From Polaromonas sp. (GTDB lineage: Bacteria > Pseudomonadota > Gammaproteobacteria > Burkholderiales > Burkholderiaceae_C), in the NCBI RefSeq assembly GCF_030680935.1, contig NZ_JAUXUP010000074.1, forward strand, positions 1 through 55,193: a DNA stretch of 55,193 nt, in the 5' to 3' direction. Within the stretch, counting starts at the first letter, position 1; every line of letters begins with the position of its first letter. A program made the translations under genes and the position numbers. Below, piece after piece: positions 8,250 through 17,141 of this stretch. The notes under the pieces were generated by a model, which did no database searches, had not been told where the DNA came from, and worked only from the letters and a program-made list of their open reading frames with translations.

Positions 8250-9242
8250 ATGGACTTCCTGCTTCCCTTCCTCACAGCCGACTTCATGGGCAAGCCTGCC
8301 TGGGTCTGGCTCTCCTTTGTCGGCATCGTCGTCGCGTTGCTGGCCTTCGATCTGGGAGTCCTGCACAAGGACGACGCGGAGATAGGCGTCCGCGAGAGTC
8401 TGCTGCTGTCGGCTGGCTACATCAGCGTGGCACTGCTCTTTGGCGCGTGGGTCTGGTGGTACTTGGGCGCACAAAGCGGTATGGACTACTACACCGGCTT
8501 CATGATCGAGAAGTCACTGTCAATGGATAACGTCTTCGTCATCGCGCTGATCTTCAGCTTCTTCGCCATCCCGCGGCAGTACCAGCACCGGGTGCTGTTC
8601 TGGGGCATCCTGGGCGTGATCGTGCTGCGCGCGATCATGATCGGCCTGGGTGCGACGCTGGTGAGCCAGTTTAGTTGGGTGCTCTATCTGTTCGGCGCCT
8701 TCCTGATCTTCACCGGCATCAAGATGTGGATCATTGCCGACCACATGCCCGACATAGCGAACAACCCGCTACTGAAGTTCCTGAAACGACACATGCGCGT
8801 GACTGAGGGCTTGCGTGGCAATGCCTTTTGGGTGCGCGAGACCGACCCCAAAACGGGCAAGCTGGAGCGCTTCGCGACGCCTTTGTTGCTGGCCCTTGTG
8901 CTGGTCGAGTTCGTTGACCTGATCTTCGCGGTCGACTCGGTGCCGGCCATCTTTGCGATCACCACCGACCCATTCATTGTTTACAACAGCAACATCTTTG
9001 CGATCTTGGGCTTGCGGGCGCTGTACTTCGCGCTGGCCGCCATGATCCACCGCTTCAAGTATCTGAAGTACGCCCTAGCCCTGGTGCTGGTGTTCATCGG
9101 CAGCAAGATCTTCCTAGTAGGCATCATCGGCAAAATCCCTGCGGTGATCTCGCTGAGCGTGACCTTCGGCCTGATCGCCGGTGGTGTGCTGGTGTCGCTG
9201 TGGAAAACCCGGGGGCAGCCCGCTGTCGCCGAGCCCACATGA
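8250..9242 (+). CDS. alx: TerC/Alx-family integral membrane protein
   Basis: 330 residues, about nine transmembrane helices. Family landmarks: LLAFDLGVLHKDD near 31-43, MIEKSLSMDNVFVIALIFSF, and the second conserved acidic helix VEFVDLIFAVDSVPAIFAI. E. coli Alx is alkali-induced and implicated in manganese export; TerC homologues are linked to tellurite resistance and metal loading of secreted proteins. The Mn/pH riboswitch that precedes many alx genes was looked for in the 83-base leader and not seen. Its stop overlaps the exoD start by ATGA (9239-9242). Confidence 0.92.
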   Translation: MDFLLPFLTADFMGKPAWVWLSFVGIVVALLAFDLGVLHKDDAEIGVRESLLLSAGYISVALLFGAWVWWYLGAQSGMDYYTGFMIEKSLSMDNVFVIALIFSFFAIPRQYQHRVLFWGILGVIVLRAIMIGLGATLVSQFSWVLYLFGAFLIFTGIKMWIIADHMPDIANNPLLKFLKRHMRVTEGLRGNAFWVRETDPKTGKLERFATPLLLALVLVEFVDLIFAVDSVPAIFAITTDPFIVYNSNIFAILGLRALYFALAAMIHRFKYLKYALALVLVFIGSKIFLVGIIGKIPAVISLSVTFGLIAGGVLVSLWKTRGQPAVAEPT

Positions 9243-9832
9243 TGCCGCTGATCGTGCAGCGGCTTCGCGACGCAGCCGCTGCCATTCAGGACGAGCGGGT
9301 GTCGATGCGGGCGATGGCACAAGCCCACGGTCCTGACGCCAACGCGACCTTGCTTTTGCTGCTGACCATGCCCTGTTTGCTACCGGTACCCGGCGTGGGT
9401 ACGGTGCTTGGGCTGGTCATCGCTGCGCTAGCCGTTGCGATGTGGCGGGGGCACTGCGCGCCACGTTTGCCATGGCGGGTGGCGAATCTTGAGCTGCCGC
9501 CTCACTGGGCCCAGCGGGTCCTGGTCGGGTTGGCTTCAGCTTATGCCCTGGCCGGGCGCCATGCCAGAGCTCGGCTGAGCCATCTCGCCATTTCCGGCCG
9601 ACGGTCAATCACTGCGCTCGCCGTTGGGCTGATGGCCGCAATCATCGTGATGCCGATTCCCTTCGGAAACCTCCTACCTGCGGTGGCGCTGGTGTTTATC
9701 AGCTTGGGGCTGGTGTTTCGCGATGGAGTTGTAGTGGTCTTGGGGCTCCTGATGTCGGGGGTGGCCCTGGTTGCCACGACCGGACTGTTACTGCTGGCAT
9801 GGGTCTGGGGCAGCGAGTGGATCTTGGGCTGA
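9239..9832 (+). CDS. ExoD-family membrane protein
   Basis: 197 residues from the ATG at 9239, chosen because it makes a 4-base ATGA overlap with alx; the ATG at 9242 is the alternative. An amphipathic N-terminus is followed by LLLLLTMPCLLPVPGVGTVLG, the ExoD signature of a Pro/Gly-rich hydrophobic loop, then three more hydrophobic segments after 125. ExoD was named for an effect on exopolysaccharide and alkaline tolerance in rhizobia, but its molecular role is unclear. Translational coupling to alx supports a shared alkaline or ion-stress role. Confidence 0.82.
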   Translation: MMPLIVQRLRDAAAAIQDERVSMRAMAQAHGPDANATLLLLLTMPCLLPVPGVGTVLGLVIAALAVAMWRGHCAPRLPWRVANLELPPHWAQRVLVGLASAYALAGRHARARLSHLAISGRRSITALAVGLMAAIIVMPIPFGNLLPAVALVFISLGLVFRDGVVVVLGLLMSGVALVATTGLLLLAWVWGSEWILG

Positions 9833-9857
9833 CCTTTAGTTTGAATGGAGTTGATCG

Positions 9858-10334
9858 ATGATCTACGAGTTTTTAAAGACTGTTCATGTGCTATCCATCA
9901 TCGTGTGGATCGGTGGCATGGTGTTTGTGCTCTTCTTTCTGCGGCCGGCGGTCGCTCAGCTGGAGGCGTCGGTGCGGCTGCGGCTGATGCACGACGTACT
10001 CGGGCGCTTCTTCAAAGCCGTGCTTTTTGCCGCGGTGCTGATTTTGGCCAGCGGCGTATGGATGCTCGGTCGTGTGGCCAAGCAGGTGGTGCAATCAGGG
10101 GGCAACTTCGAAATGCCGCTGGCGTGGACCGTTATGGCGGTAGTTGGAGTCGTCATGGTGGCGATCTTCATGCACATCCGCTTCGTGCTCTTCAAGAGAT
10201 TCGGTCAGGCCGTGGCAATGTCTGAGTGGATCGCCGGTGGTGTGGCCCTGGCGCAAATTCGCACATGGGTCTCGATTAGCCTCGGCCTGGCTGTCTTGGT
10301 GCTGCTCGTAACTCTATTGCGCTTGACGACCTGA
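9858..10334 (+). CDS. CopD-domain membrane protein
   Basis: 158 residues, four transmembrane segments. The N-terminal KTVHVLSIIVWIGGMVFVLF is the characteristic first helix of the CopD domain, with His near 10, and HIRFVLFKRF is the cytoplasmic loop after the third helix. CopD-like proteins are tied to copper handling, but many single-domain members have no proven function. TGGAG at 9845-9849 serves as ribosome site. Last gene of the run, 25 bases after exoD. Confidence 0.8.
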   Translation: MIYEFLKTVHVLSIIVWIGGMVFVLFFLRPAVAQLEASVRLRLMHDVLGRFFKAVLFAAVLILASGVWMLGRVAKQVVQSGGNFEMPLAWTVMAVVGVVMVAIFMHIRFVLFKRFGQAVAMSEWIAGGVALAQIRTWVSISLGLAVLVLLVTLLRLTT

Positions 10335-10627
10335 GTTCGGACCCCTGCAGACCATTTCATGCGTAGTAGACGGCTCGGATGGAGCCATGGACTTGACCCG
10401 CTTTCATAGACACATCAGCTTCCAGTGCGAAGCTGCTCGAACTTTAGACGGCAGCAACACCTGCTTCGCGAAATTTCGTCACCTGAAACCGGTCATTCGC
10501 TAACGTCAGCTTCTGGCCCGAACGCAGACATGCTTTGGAGTCGGACGCATCTATAGCAGTGACCATAAATGCACGGTTAAGGTTGACCGCGTCTCTCCGC
10601 TTTTACCGTCCAAGCGCCGCCGCAGGC
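10335..10627. other. Non-coding gap between copD-like and transglycosylase genes
   Basis: 293 bases between convergent genes. No credible reading frame; frames that cross it are opposite-strand shadows of the transglycosylase gene. No clear T-tailed terminator was found. It may hold decayed insertion or repeat DNA, but no family could be named. Confidence 0.45.
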
Positions 10628-11911
10628 TTACTGCAGCCCCTGCAACAACTCCAAGGTCGGATACCCATCCGCCGGCAGTCCCACGCTCTGCTGATAACGG
10701 CGAATCGCACCTCGCGTCGCGGGGCCCGCCACGCCGTCGGGCGTGCCGCTGTCGAAACCGCGGGTGTTGAGCGCGGTTTGCAGCGCGAGCAACTGGCTGC
10801 GCGACAGCGGCTGCAGATCGCGCGGCCAGGCAGTTTGCACTGCCGGCTCGCCGCCCAGCGCCTGGGCCAGCAGGCTCACGGCCAGCGCATAACTGGTCGA
10901 GTTGTTGTAGCGCAGGATGGTGCGGAAGTTGGCGCCGACGATGAAAGCCGGTCCCCGTGCGCCAGCGGGCAGCAGGATGGCGCTGTCGGGCAGGGCGGGC
11001 AGCGGCGAGCCGTTCATGGACTGCACGCCCAGGACGGCCCAGGCCGACGCGGGTCGCCGCTGTTCGCCATCGGCAAGCGCGAGGTCGAAGCCCGGCGGCA
11101 AGCGCACCTCCAGACCCCAGGGCTGACCGGCCTGCCAGCCGGACTTGACCAGAAAGTTGGCGGTCGAAGCCATCACATCGGGCAGGCTGCCCCAGATGTC
11201 GCGCCGTCCATCGCCATCTGCATCGACCGCATAGGCCAGAAAGTTCGAGGGCAAAAATTGTGTCTGGCCCATGGCGCCTGCCCAGGACCCGATCATTTGT
11301 GCGCGGTCTATGTCGCGGTTTTGCAGAATCTTCAACGCAGCCAGCAACTGGCTGCGCGCCCAGGCCTCGCGCCGGCCTTCGAAACCGAGTGATGCCAGCG
11401 CGTCTATGGTGGGGATGTCGCCGGTGTTGCTGCCGTAGTTGCTCTCCATGCCCCAGATCGCCGCCAGGATTTCTGCCGGCACGCCATAACGCGCTGCGGC
11501 CCCATCGACCGCAGGCCGCGCCTCAAGCAGCCGGTCCTGGCCGCGGGCGATACGTTGCGCCGACACCGCCCTGTCGAGGTAGTCCCACACCGCGCGGGTG
11601 AACTCGGGCTGGGCGCTGTCGGCCTCGGTCACCCGCGGGATGAAGCGAATGTTGTCGAAGGCGAGCCGCAGCGTGGCGTCGCTGATGCCGGCTGCGCGTG
11701 CGGTGGCGCTGAAGTCGGCCACCCAGCGGGCAAAGCGCTGATCGCGCTCGGTATCACCGGACGTGGATGGCGCTGGACTGCCGCTGGCCTGCGGCGTCTG
11801 CGCATTGGCCGAAAGCGTTGCGACGCCTGCGGCCAGCGCAAAAAGCGTCAGCAGCGTGGGCGCCAGCCAGGAAATTGCGGGCACAGGAAAGCGGGAGCGT
11901 GTTTGTTGCAT
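10628..11911 (-). CDS. Lytic murein transglycosylase (MltB type) with peptidoglycan-binding domain
   Basis: 427 residues. A signal sequence covers about 1-38; no lipobox Cys, so probably a soluble periplasmic form. The SLT domain spans about 55-345, with catalytic Glu156 in AAIWGMESNYG and the downstream GAMGQTQFLPSNF block. A peptidoglycan_binding_1 domain occupies about 364-425 (LQTALNTRGFDSG, GPATRGAIRRYQ). It cleaves MurNAc-GlcNAc bonds forming 1,6-anhydro ends. Its start is 2 bases after the CMD protein stop (11914), so the two are probably co-transcribed. Confidence 0.92.
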   Translation of the reverse strand: MQQTRSRFPVPAISWLAPTLLTLFALAAGVATLSANAQTPQASGSPAPSTSGDTERDQRFARWVADFSATARAAGISDATLRLAFDNIRFIPRVTEADSAQPEFTRAVWDYLDRAVSAQRIARGQDRLLEARPAVDGAAARYGVPAEILAAIWGMESNYGSNTGDIPTIDALASLGFEGRREAWARSQLLAALKILQNRDIDRAQMIGSWAGAMGQTQFLPSNFLAYAVDADGDGRRDIWGSLPDVMASTANFLVKSGWQAGQPWGLEVRLPPGFDLALADGEQRRPASAWAVLGVQSMNGSPLPALPDSAILLPAGARGPAFIVGANFRTILRYNNSTSYALAVSLLAQALGGEPAVQTAWPRDLQPLSRSQLLALQTALNTRGFDSGTPDGVAGPATRGAIRRYQQSVGLPADGYPTLELLQGLQ

Positions 11912-11913
11912 GC

Positions 11914-12465
11914 CTAGTCATGCTCTTCGGGCGACACACCCAGCGCCACCAGAAAACGCGCCACCATGTTGTAGGTGGCAATCGCGCTGGTCAGCTCCAC
12001 CAGTTCAGTGGTATCAAAATGTTGGCGCAAGCCTTCGAAAACATCGTCGCTGACTTTGACGTTCAGCGTCATCTGCGCGGCATAACGAATTACCAGTTGT
12101 TCGACCTCGGCCAGCGCAGGGTGGATCGCCGAGGCACGTGCATCGGCTTTGACCAGCAAGTTGAGCGCATCGAGTTCGGCCTGTGTGCCGCCAGCCGTCA
12201 AAAAGTCCGGCGCGTGGTGGTGGTACTCGTAAGCTGCGCCTGTCAGCAGCGCCACCGTGCAGATGCCCAGCTCGCGCAGTTTGCGGCTGGTGGGCAGGCC
12301 GGTGCGCACGGCGCCCAGGTACACATTCCAGCCACGCGCCAGGGGTTCGCTCCAGAGCAAAGCCTTGTCGAGGTTGATCAGGGTGCCGCCGCGGCGTTTC
12401 AGAATGGCGTCCACCAGGTCTTGCGGTTGGGGTTTGAGGACGGGCGACCAGTCGGGAATACGCAT
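11914..12465 (-). CDS. Carboxymuconolactone decarboxylase-like (AhpD fold) protein
   Basis: 183 residues, no signal peptide. All-helical pattern with LRELGICTVALLTGAAYEYHHH near 65-86, which aligns with the CMD catalytic helix but lacks the CxxC pair of AhpD peroxidases; Glu and His residues are kept. Related proteins include gamma-carboxymuconolactone decarboxylases and uncharacterised stress proteins. A GAAAG ribosome site lies just before ATG 12465. Divergent from dapF by 73 bases. Enzymatic activity not predictable. Confidence 0.82.
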   Translation of the reverse strand: MRIPDWSPVLKPQPQDLVDAILKRRGGTLINLDKALLWSEPLARGWNVYLGAVRTGLPTSRKLRELGICTVALLTGAAYEYHHHAPDFLTAGGTQAELDALNLLVKADARASAIHPALAEVEQLVIRYAAQMTLNVKVSDDVFEGLRQHFDTTELVELTSAIATYNMVARFLVALGVSPEEHD

Positions 12466-12526
12466 GGGTGTCTTTCAGAAAAAAAAGGCGTGAAAGGGCA
12501 GAGGTCAGCGGGGCGCGGCCTCAGCG

Positions 12527-12532
12527 GATAAT
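12527..12532 (+). promoter_or_regulatory. Possible -10 box (GATAAT) for a leaderless dapF transcript
   Basis: GATAAT ends six bases before the dapF ATG (12539). The sequence between is GC-rich and has no Shine-Dalgarno match. The -35 region is not clear. Confidence 0.38.
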
Positions 12533-12538
12533 GCCCGC

Positions 12539-13426
12539 ATGCTGATCCGATTTACCAAAATGCAGGGGGCTGGCAATGATTTTGTCATGCTCAATGAGAC
12601 CGCTGGCCGCCTGAACCTCACACCCGGCCAGTACCGCTTTCTGGCGGACCGCCACTTCGGCGTCGGCGCCGACCAGATTTTGTCGGTACGCCCTGCAAGC
12701 GCGGCCGGCATTGATTTTGAATACGTGATCCACAACGCCGACGGCGGCGAGGTGGAGCAGTGCGGCAACGGCGCGCGCTGCTTTTTGCGTTTTGTGCGCG
12801 AGCAGGGCCTGACCGACAAGGACAGCGTCCGCGTCAAAACCCTGGGCGGCGTGATTGAGCCGCGTTTGCAGCCCGATGGCCGTGTCACGGTAAACATGGG
12901 GGCACCGATTTTCGATCTGTCACTTGTGCCTTTTGATGTCAGTGGTTTGATACCTGAGGCTGTTCATTCATGGCAAAAATGGCCGCTGGCCCTTACCTCG
13001 TCTGTGCAAGCAGCTCCTGTTTTGATAGCGGTTTTGTCCATGGGCAATCCGCATGCGGTGCAACTGGTCGATGATGTGGAGGCTGCGCCTGTGTTGCAAA
13101 CCGGGCCGCTGATCGAGGGCCATGCGCGTTTTCCGCGCCGGGTCAATGCCGGCTTCATGCAGGTCGTCTCGCGCAGCCAGATCCGCTTGCGGGTCTATGA
13201 ACGCGGCGCCGGTGAAACCCTGGCCTGCGGCAGCGGGGCTTGCGCGGCGGTGGTCGCTGGCATACGCTTGGGTCTGCTGGACGCGCGGGTCGATGTCTGG
13301 ACCCATGGCGGCACGCTCACCATTGAATGGCAGGGCGGTATGGATGCGAAGCCCGCGCCGGTGCTGATGACCGGCCCGGCGACCACGGTGTTTGAAGCCT
13401 CGATCGACGTGCCTGATCATCTGTAG
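12539..13426 (+). CDS. dapF: Diaminopimelate epimerase
   Basis: 295 residues, cytosolic. Converts LL- to meso-diaminopimelate for lysine and for the MurE step encoded downstream. Both active-site cysteines are present: Cys75 in EQCGNGARC and Cys230 in [11 protein letters not shown]-terminal [12 protein letters not shown] is the family signature. It is longer than the roughly 274 residues of the E. coli enzyme. The extra length falls just before [10 protein letters not shown], where bases 12972-13029 (residues about 145-164) match the dispersed repeat element in antisense orientation. Confidence 0.96.
   Translation: MLIRFTKMQGAGNDFVMLNETAGRLNLTPGQYRFLADRHFGVGADQILSVRPASAAGIDFEYVIHNADGGEVEQCGNGARCFLRFVREQGLTDKDSVRVKTLGGVIEPRLQPDGRVTVNMGAPIFDLSLVPFDVSGLIPEAVHSWQKWPLALTSSVQAAPVLIAVLSMGNPHAVQLVDDVEAAPVLQTGPLIEGHARFPRRVNAGFMQVVSRSQIRLRVYERGAGETLACGSGACAAVVAGIRLGLLDARVDVWTHGGTLTIEWQGGMDAKPAPVLMTGPATTVFEASIDVPDHL
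12972..13029 (-). repeat. Dispersed element copy 1, inside dapF
   Basis: On the minus strand it reads GCTATCAAAAC, then AGCTGCTTGCACA, then GTAAGGGCCAGCGG and CCATTTTTG: all blocks of the element in order. It is in the dapF frame without a stop and encodes about residues 145-164. Confidence 0.75.
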
Positions 13427-13461
13427 ACTGACCGACATTGATTTACCGGAACCACAAGAAC

Positions 13462-14160
13462 ATGAACCCAAGCGAACACTCGATCCAGAACCCGATCACC
13501 GAAGACGACATCGCCAACTTCCTGGCCAACACGCCGGACTTTTTTGAGCGCCATGCGGAACTGCTGGCCACCGTGCAGCTGTCCAGCGGCCACGGCAGCC
13601 GCGCGGTCAGCCTGCAAGAGCGGCAGGCCGGCATGTTGCGCGACAAGATCAAGGCGCTGGAGTCCAGGGTGGTCGAGATGATCCGCTACGGCAACGAAAA
13701 CGTGGGCATTGCCGACAAGCTGCAGGAGTGCACGCTGAACCTGCTGCTCACGGCGCATGCGCGTGACCTGCCTGACACCATCGTGCGCGAAATCCAGGCG
13801 CGCTTTGCGGTGCCGCAGGCAGCGATCAAGGTCTGGCACGTCAACGGCATTTTTTCAATGGAAGATTTTTCCACCGGCGTCAGCGAGGACACACAGACCT
13901 TTGCCTCGTCCCTCACTGCGCCGTATTGCGGCGTCAACTCCGGTTTCGAGGCCGTTAGCTGGCTGCCCGATCCGGCGCAGGCGATGTCGGTAGCGCTGAT
14001 CCCGCTGCGGCCCGGCAAGGCACCGCAGGCTTTTGGCATGCTGGTACTGGCCTCACCGGACCCAGAGCGTTTTCAGGCCGGCATGGGCACGGATTTTCTA
14101 GAACGTATTGGCGAGCTGGCAGGCGCAGCGCTGTCGCGGCTGCGGCCGGCGGCCGACTAG
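13462..14160 (+). CDS. DUF484 family protein
   Basis: 232 residues from ATG 13462; an upstream TTG at 13438 is less likely. The N-terminus (ITEDDIANFLANTPDFFERHAELLA) and LQERQAGMLRDKIKALESR (coiled coil) are typical of DUF484, followed by a GAF-like domain to the end. Function unknown. In many proteobacteria this gene lies between dapF and xerC, exactly as here, presumably in one operon. Cytosolic. Confidence 0.9.
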   Translation: MNPSEHSIQNPITEDDIANFLANTPDFFERHAELLATVQLSSGHGSRAVSLQERQAGMLRDKIKALESRVVEMIRYGNENVGIADKLQECTLNLLLTAHARDLPDTIVREIQARFAVPQAAIKVWHVNGIFSMEDFSTGVSEDTQTFASSLTAPYCGVNSGFEAVSWLPDPAQAMSVALIPLRPGKAPQAFGMLVLASPDPERFQAGMGTDFLERIGELAGAALSRLRPAAD

Positions 14161-14170
14161 CCGATAACGC

Positions 14171-15172
14171 ATGGCCGGGCAGGACGTATCCGACCTCGCT
14201 GCCGGGGCTGCGCCGCCGGTCCCCGACAACGACCCGCTGGTTGAGCGTTACCTCGAACATGTGCGCGTCGAAAAACGCCTGGCCCAGCGTACGGTAGAGC
14301 TGTATGCGCTGGACTTGCTCAAGCTGCAGGCCAACTGCCGCCAGGCCGGTGTGGCGCTGACCGCGGTGCAGAACCTTCACATGCGGCGCTGGGTCGCGCA
14401 GATGCACAGCGGTGGCCGCAGCGGCCGGGGTATTGCGCTGATTCTTTCGGGCTGGCGCGGGTTTTACACCTGGCTGGGGCGCGAGGGCCTGGTGGCCAGC
14501 AACCCTGTGCAGGACTTGCGCGCCCCCAAGGCGGCCAAACCGCTGCCCAAGGCCCTGAGCGTGGATGAAGCGGTGCAGCTGGCCGCGTTTCAGGGGGCAG
14601 ATGGTCAAGACCCGGCCTTGCAGGCGCGGGACCACTGCATCACTGAGTTGCTCTACGGCTGCGGCTTGCGTATCGGCGAGTTGACCGGGCTGGACGCCGC
14701 CGCCAGCAGCCAGGCGCGTGGCTGGATTGACCTGCAGGCCGCCGAGGCGCATGTGCTGGGCAAAGGGTCCAAGCGTCGCAGTGTGCCGGTGGGCAGCAAG
14801 GCGCTGGAGGCCGTGCGCGCCTGGCTGGCGCTGCGCCAGGCCTGGGCCCGGGACGATGCAGCCCTGTTCATCAACCAGCGCGGCGGGCGGTTGACGCCGC
14901 AGCATATCCGGGTACGGCTCAAGCAGCGCTCATTGCAAGCGGGGCTGGCCACGCCGGTGCACCCGCACATGCTGCGGCACTCGTTTGCCAGCCATGTGCT
15001 GCAGTCCAGCGGCGATTTGCGCGCCGTACAGGAATTGCTGGGCCACGCCAACATCACCACCACGCAGGTCTATACCCGGCTGGATTTTCAGCACTTGGCC
15101 AAGGTGTATGACGCCGCACATCCGCGCGCGACCGTCGTGGGTGTCAAACCGGCGACAAAAAACAAGGTTTGA
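14171..15172 (+). CDS. xerC: Tyrosine recombinase XerC
   Basis: 333 residues. An N-terminal SAM-like DNA-binding domain covers about 20-110 and the catalytic domain about 125-315. The active-site set is complete: Arg167 (GCGLRIGE), the GKGSK hairpin lysine near 198-201, His266 and Arg269 (HMLRHS), His292 (LLGHAN) and Tyr301 (VYTRLDF). With XerD it resolves chromosome dimers at dif. It sits 10 bases after the DUF484 gene. The last 15 residues are a family-variable tail. XerC rather than IntI is supported by context and lack of the IntI insert. Confidence 0.94.
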   Translation: MAGQDVSDLAAGAAPPVPDNDPLVERYLEHVRVEKRLAQRTVELYALDLLKLQANCRQAGVALTAVQNLHMRRWVAQMHSGGRSGRGIALILSGWRGFYTWLGREGLVASNPVQDLRAPKAAKPLPKALSVDEAVQLAAFQGADGQDPALQARDHCITELLYGCGLRIGELTGLDAAASSQARGWIDLQAAEAHVLGKGSKRRSVPVGSKALEAVRAWLALRQAWARDDAALFINQRGGRLTPQHIRVRLKQRSLQAGLATPVHPHMLRHSFASHVLQSSGDLRAVQELLGHANITTTQVYTRLDFQHLAKVYDAAHPRATVVGVKPATKNKV

Positions 15173-15205
15173 GTGAGTGTGCGGACTCTTCAACCAGCCG
15201 GGGCC

Positions 15206-15290
15206 GCGGGTCCGGCTTTGCCGGCCCGCAGGCGCAGCGCCCCCCCGGGGGGCAGAGAGCTACACGAAGTGAGCGAACGTGGGGGCTCTA
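15206..15290. terminator. Hairpin-rich block between convergent xerC and 7TM-GGDEF genes
   Basis: Two strong dyads: a GC stem at 15206-15229 with a TTT loop and one bulge, and C6G6 at 15241-15252. A weaker AGAGC/GCTCT pair closes around 15255-15287. No T tail, so this could be a bidirectional terminator or a family-specific intergenic repeat. Confidence 0.5.
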
Positions 15291-17093
15291 CTTATAGTCG
15301 GGCACCAGGAATACGGCGCGTTTGCTTTCCGGCGGTATGTTGGTCAGGCGCTGCGCCAGGCGGTCCAGCACAATCTCGGCGCTGGGTCCCTGGCGCGGCA
15401 CCAGGGCGTAGGCCACACGGACCTGGGCCGTGCAGGTCTCCGGCAGACCTTTGTAGGGCATCAGGCAGCGCGCCACAATCCGCGGCCCCAGCGTCGCGGC
15501 TTCTTCCGGCGACACCGGGCCCTCGACCAGCATGCCAAAACGCTGCTCGCTCAGGCGCGCAGCGCTGTCGATCTCGCGCGCCGTGGACAGCAGCCTGGCC
15601 GCCATGCGCAAGGGCAACTCTTCGGCGGCCCGGCGGCCAAAGTCGCGTTGTATCTGGTCGGTGTTGACCAGATCAATCATCAGCACAACGCTCTGGTGCT
15701 TCAAGCGCTCTGACCGCGCGATCATGCGCATCATGCGCTCGGCAAACACCGGTTCGTTGATCAGACCGGTGGCCGGGTCGACCCGGTCCAGCCCCTGAAT
15801 CCTGCGCATGTTTTCTCGCCGGTGCTGGCTGCGCAGCATCAGGATGACCATGACAATGGGAAGCTCGATTGCGACGCCAAGCTGCATGCCGTACATGGTG
15901 AGAAAACTCACAGGAATCATGCCGCTCAGGCGCGCCAGCGGGAACAGGGATGCGGCAATCAGCGGCAGGCTTCCGAGCAACAACCATCCGCCATAACGGT
16001 CACCGCGACGCCGCGCCCAGAGCAGGGCCAGCGTGGCGGCGACCATCGATACAACGATGTACGGCACCATCAGGTAGAAACGCTGCGCGGGTTCCGCGAG
16101 GATGATGGCCACGCCTGCGGCGAGGCCCAGAAAGCCAAGGCCCGTCAGGAGCTGATGCAGGCGCCGGGAACGCACCGGCATGGAGACGACCGCCGATGAG
16201 AACCAGAGCAGTGAGGCCACCGTCCATACCGGCAGAACCAGGGAGGACAGGTCATTCCAGACGGGAAACTCCGGCCACAGGTGCAAGCCGGCAATGCCGG
16301 TGATGGCCGCCTGGGTCAAGGCCATCAACGCCACACTCACGGCATACAACCCGTAGGCGGAGTCGCGCAGCGACACGGCGCTGAGCGCCGCCAGCGTCAC
16401 GGCCAGTCCCGCCAGTCCGAAATAAATACCCAGAATCAGTGACGTGCGCTGCTCGTTGCGGCTCAGGTAGCTTTCGCTCACAAAGCGCAGCGGCGCGCCG
16501 AAGCTGTAAGGGTTGTCGACGCGCACCATGTATTTTTTGGGCTCCTCGGCAGACACGTTGACAGGCAGCAGCGGATGACGGTGCGGGACCGGCCAGCCAT
16601 TGACGGCGAGGGTGTCGCCGGCGCTCTGCTCGTTCCATTGCCCGGCGCTGTCCAGGGTGAAAAGCGACACGCGGTTGACCGACGGATAGGGAACCTCCAG
16701 GTACCAGCGCTCGTTGTCTGGCGCGGGCGGCACGGTAAAACGTATCCACAGCGACTGATCGCCCGTCAGTGGATAAATCATGTTGGCACGTGTGGGCTGC
16801 CAGCCCGCTTCTCCCAATCCCGCAACGCCGGACGGCGACAGGCTGGTGATGCCCTCTATCCGGTAGTCGCCCCAGTCCAGCAGATCGACGGGGAGCGCCG
16901 GCGTTGACAGGTCCAGCACGGTGCGGGCCAGACTGTGCCCCGGCAGCGCCAGCCCACAGGCCAAAAGCAGCCCGGCCGCAAGTGCACACACATATGCCCG
17001 AATGCGGCCATCAAGATGTGGGGTAATGCCTGCGTTGCTCAAAATGCTGCCTGATTCACGGTGGTCTGGTTGAAAAACCTGTGAGTACAGCAC
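15288..17093 (-). CDS. 7TM-DISM sensor protein with degenerate GGDEF domain
   Basis: 601 residues as drawn. Hydrophobic signal at about 32-55, a periplasmic 7TMR-DISM extracellular beta domain about 60-210, seven helices about 216-422, then a GGDEF-like domain from about 436 (DRVDPATGLINEPVF). The catalytic signature is SEQRF at 515-519 in place of GG(D/E)EF, so cyclase activity is unlikely; it may sense a signal and act through binding. The GTG start at 17093 is uncertain because the signal peptide begins 30 residues in; a start nearer residue 18 would fit better. Convergent with xerC. Confidence 0.85.
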   Translation of the reverse strand: MLYSQVFQPDHRESGSILSNAGITPHLDGRIRAYVCALAAGLLLACGLALPGHSLARTVLDLSTPALPVDLLDWGDYRIEGITSLSPSGVAGLGEAGWQPTRANMIYPLTGDQSLWIRFTVPPAPDNERWYLEVPYPSVNRVSLFTLDSAGQWNEQSAGDTLAVNGWPVPHRHPLLPVNVSAEEPKKYMVRVDNPYSFGAPLRFVSESYLSRNEQRTSLILGIYFGLAGLAVTLAALSAVSLRDSAYGLYAVSVALMALTQAAITGIAGLHLWPEFPVWNDLSSLVLPVWTVASLLWFSSAVVSMPVRSRRLHQLLTGLGFLGLAAGVAIILAEPAQRFYLMVPYIVVSMVAATLALLWARRRGDRYGGWLLLGSLPLIAASLFPLARLSGMIPVSFLTMYGMQLGVAIELPIVMVILMLRSQHRRENMRRIQGLDRVDPATGLINEPVFAERMMRMIARSERLKHQSVVLMIDLVNTDQIQRDFGRRAAEELPLRMAARLLSTAREIDSAARLSEQRFGMLVEGPVSPEEAATLGPRIVARCLMPYKGLPETCTAQVRVAYALVPRQGPSAEIVLDRLAQRLTNIPPESKRAVFLVPDYK

Positions 17094-17129
17094 AGTTCAG
17101 CCGTCTTTTCAATGCGTGGCGCAAGCCGC

Positions 17130-17135
17130 GACAAT
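17130..17135 (+). promoter_or_regulatory. Possible -10 box (GACAAT) for a leaderless rlmI transcript
   Basis: GACAAT ends six bases before ATG 17142. No Shine-Dalgarno sequence is present between the two. Confidence 0.33.
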
Positions 17136-17141
17136 AAGCGC

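Noticed and set aside
10535..11392. 285-codon plus-strand frame opposite the lytic transglycosylase
   Set aside because: The minus-strand protein has clear catalytic motifs; this frame does not.
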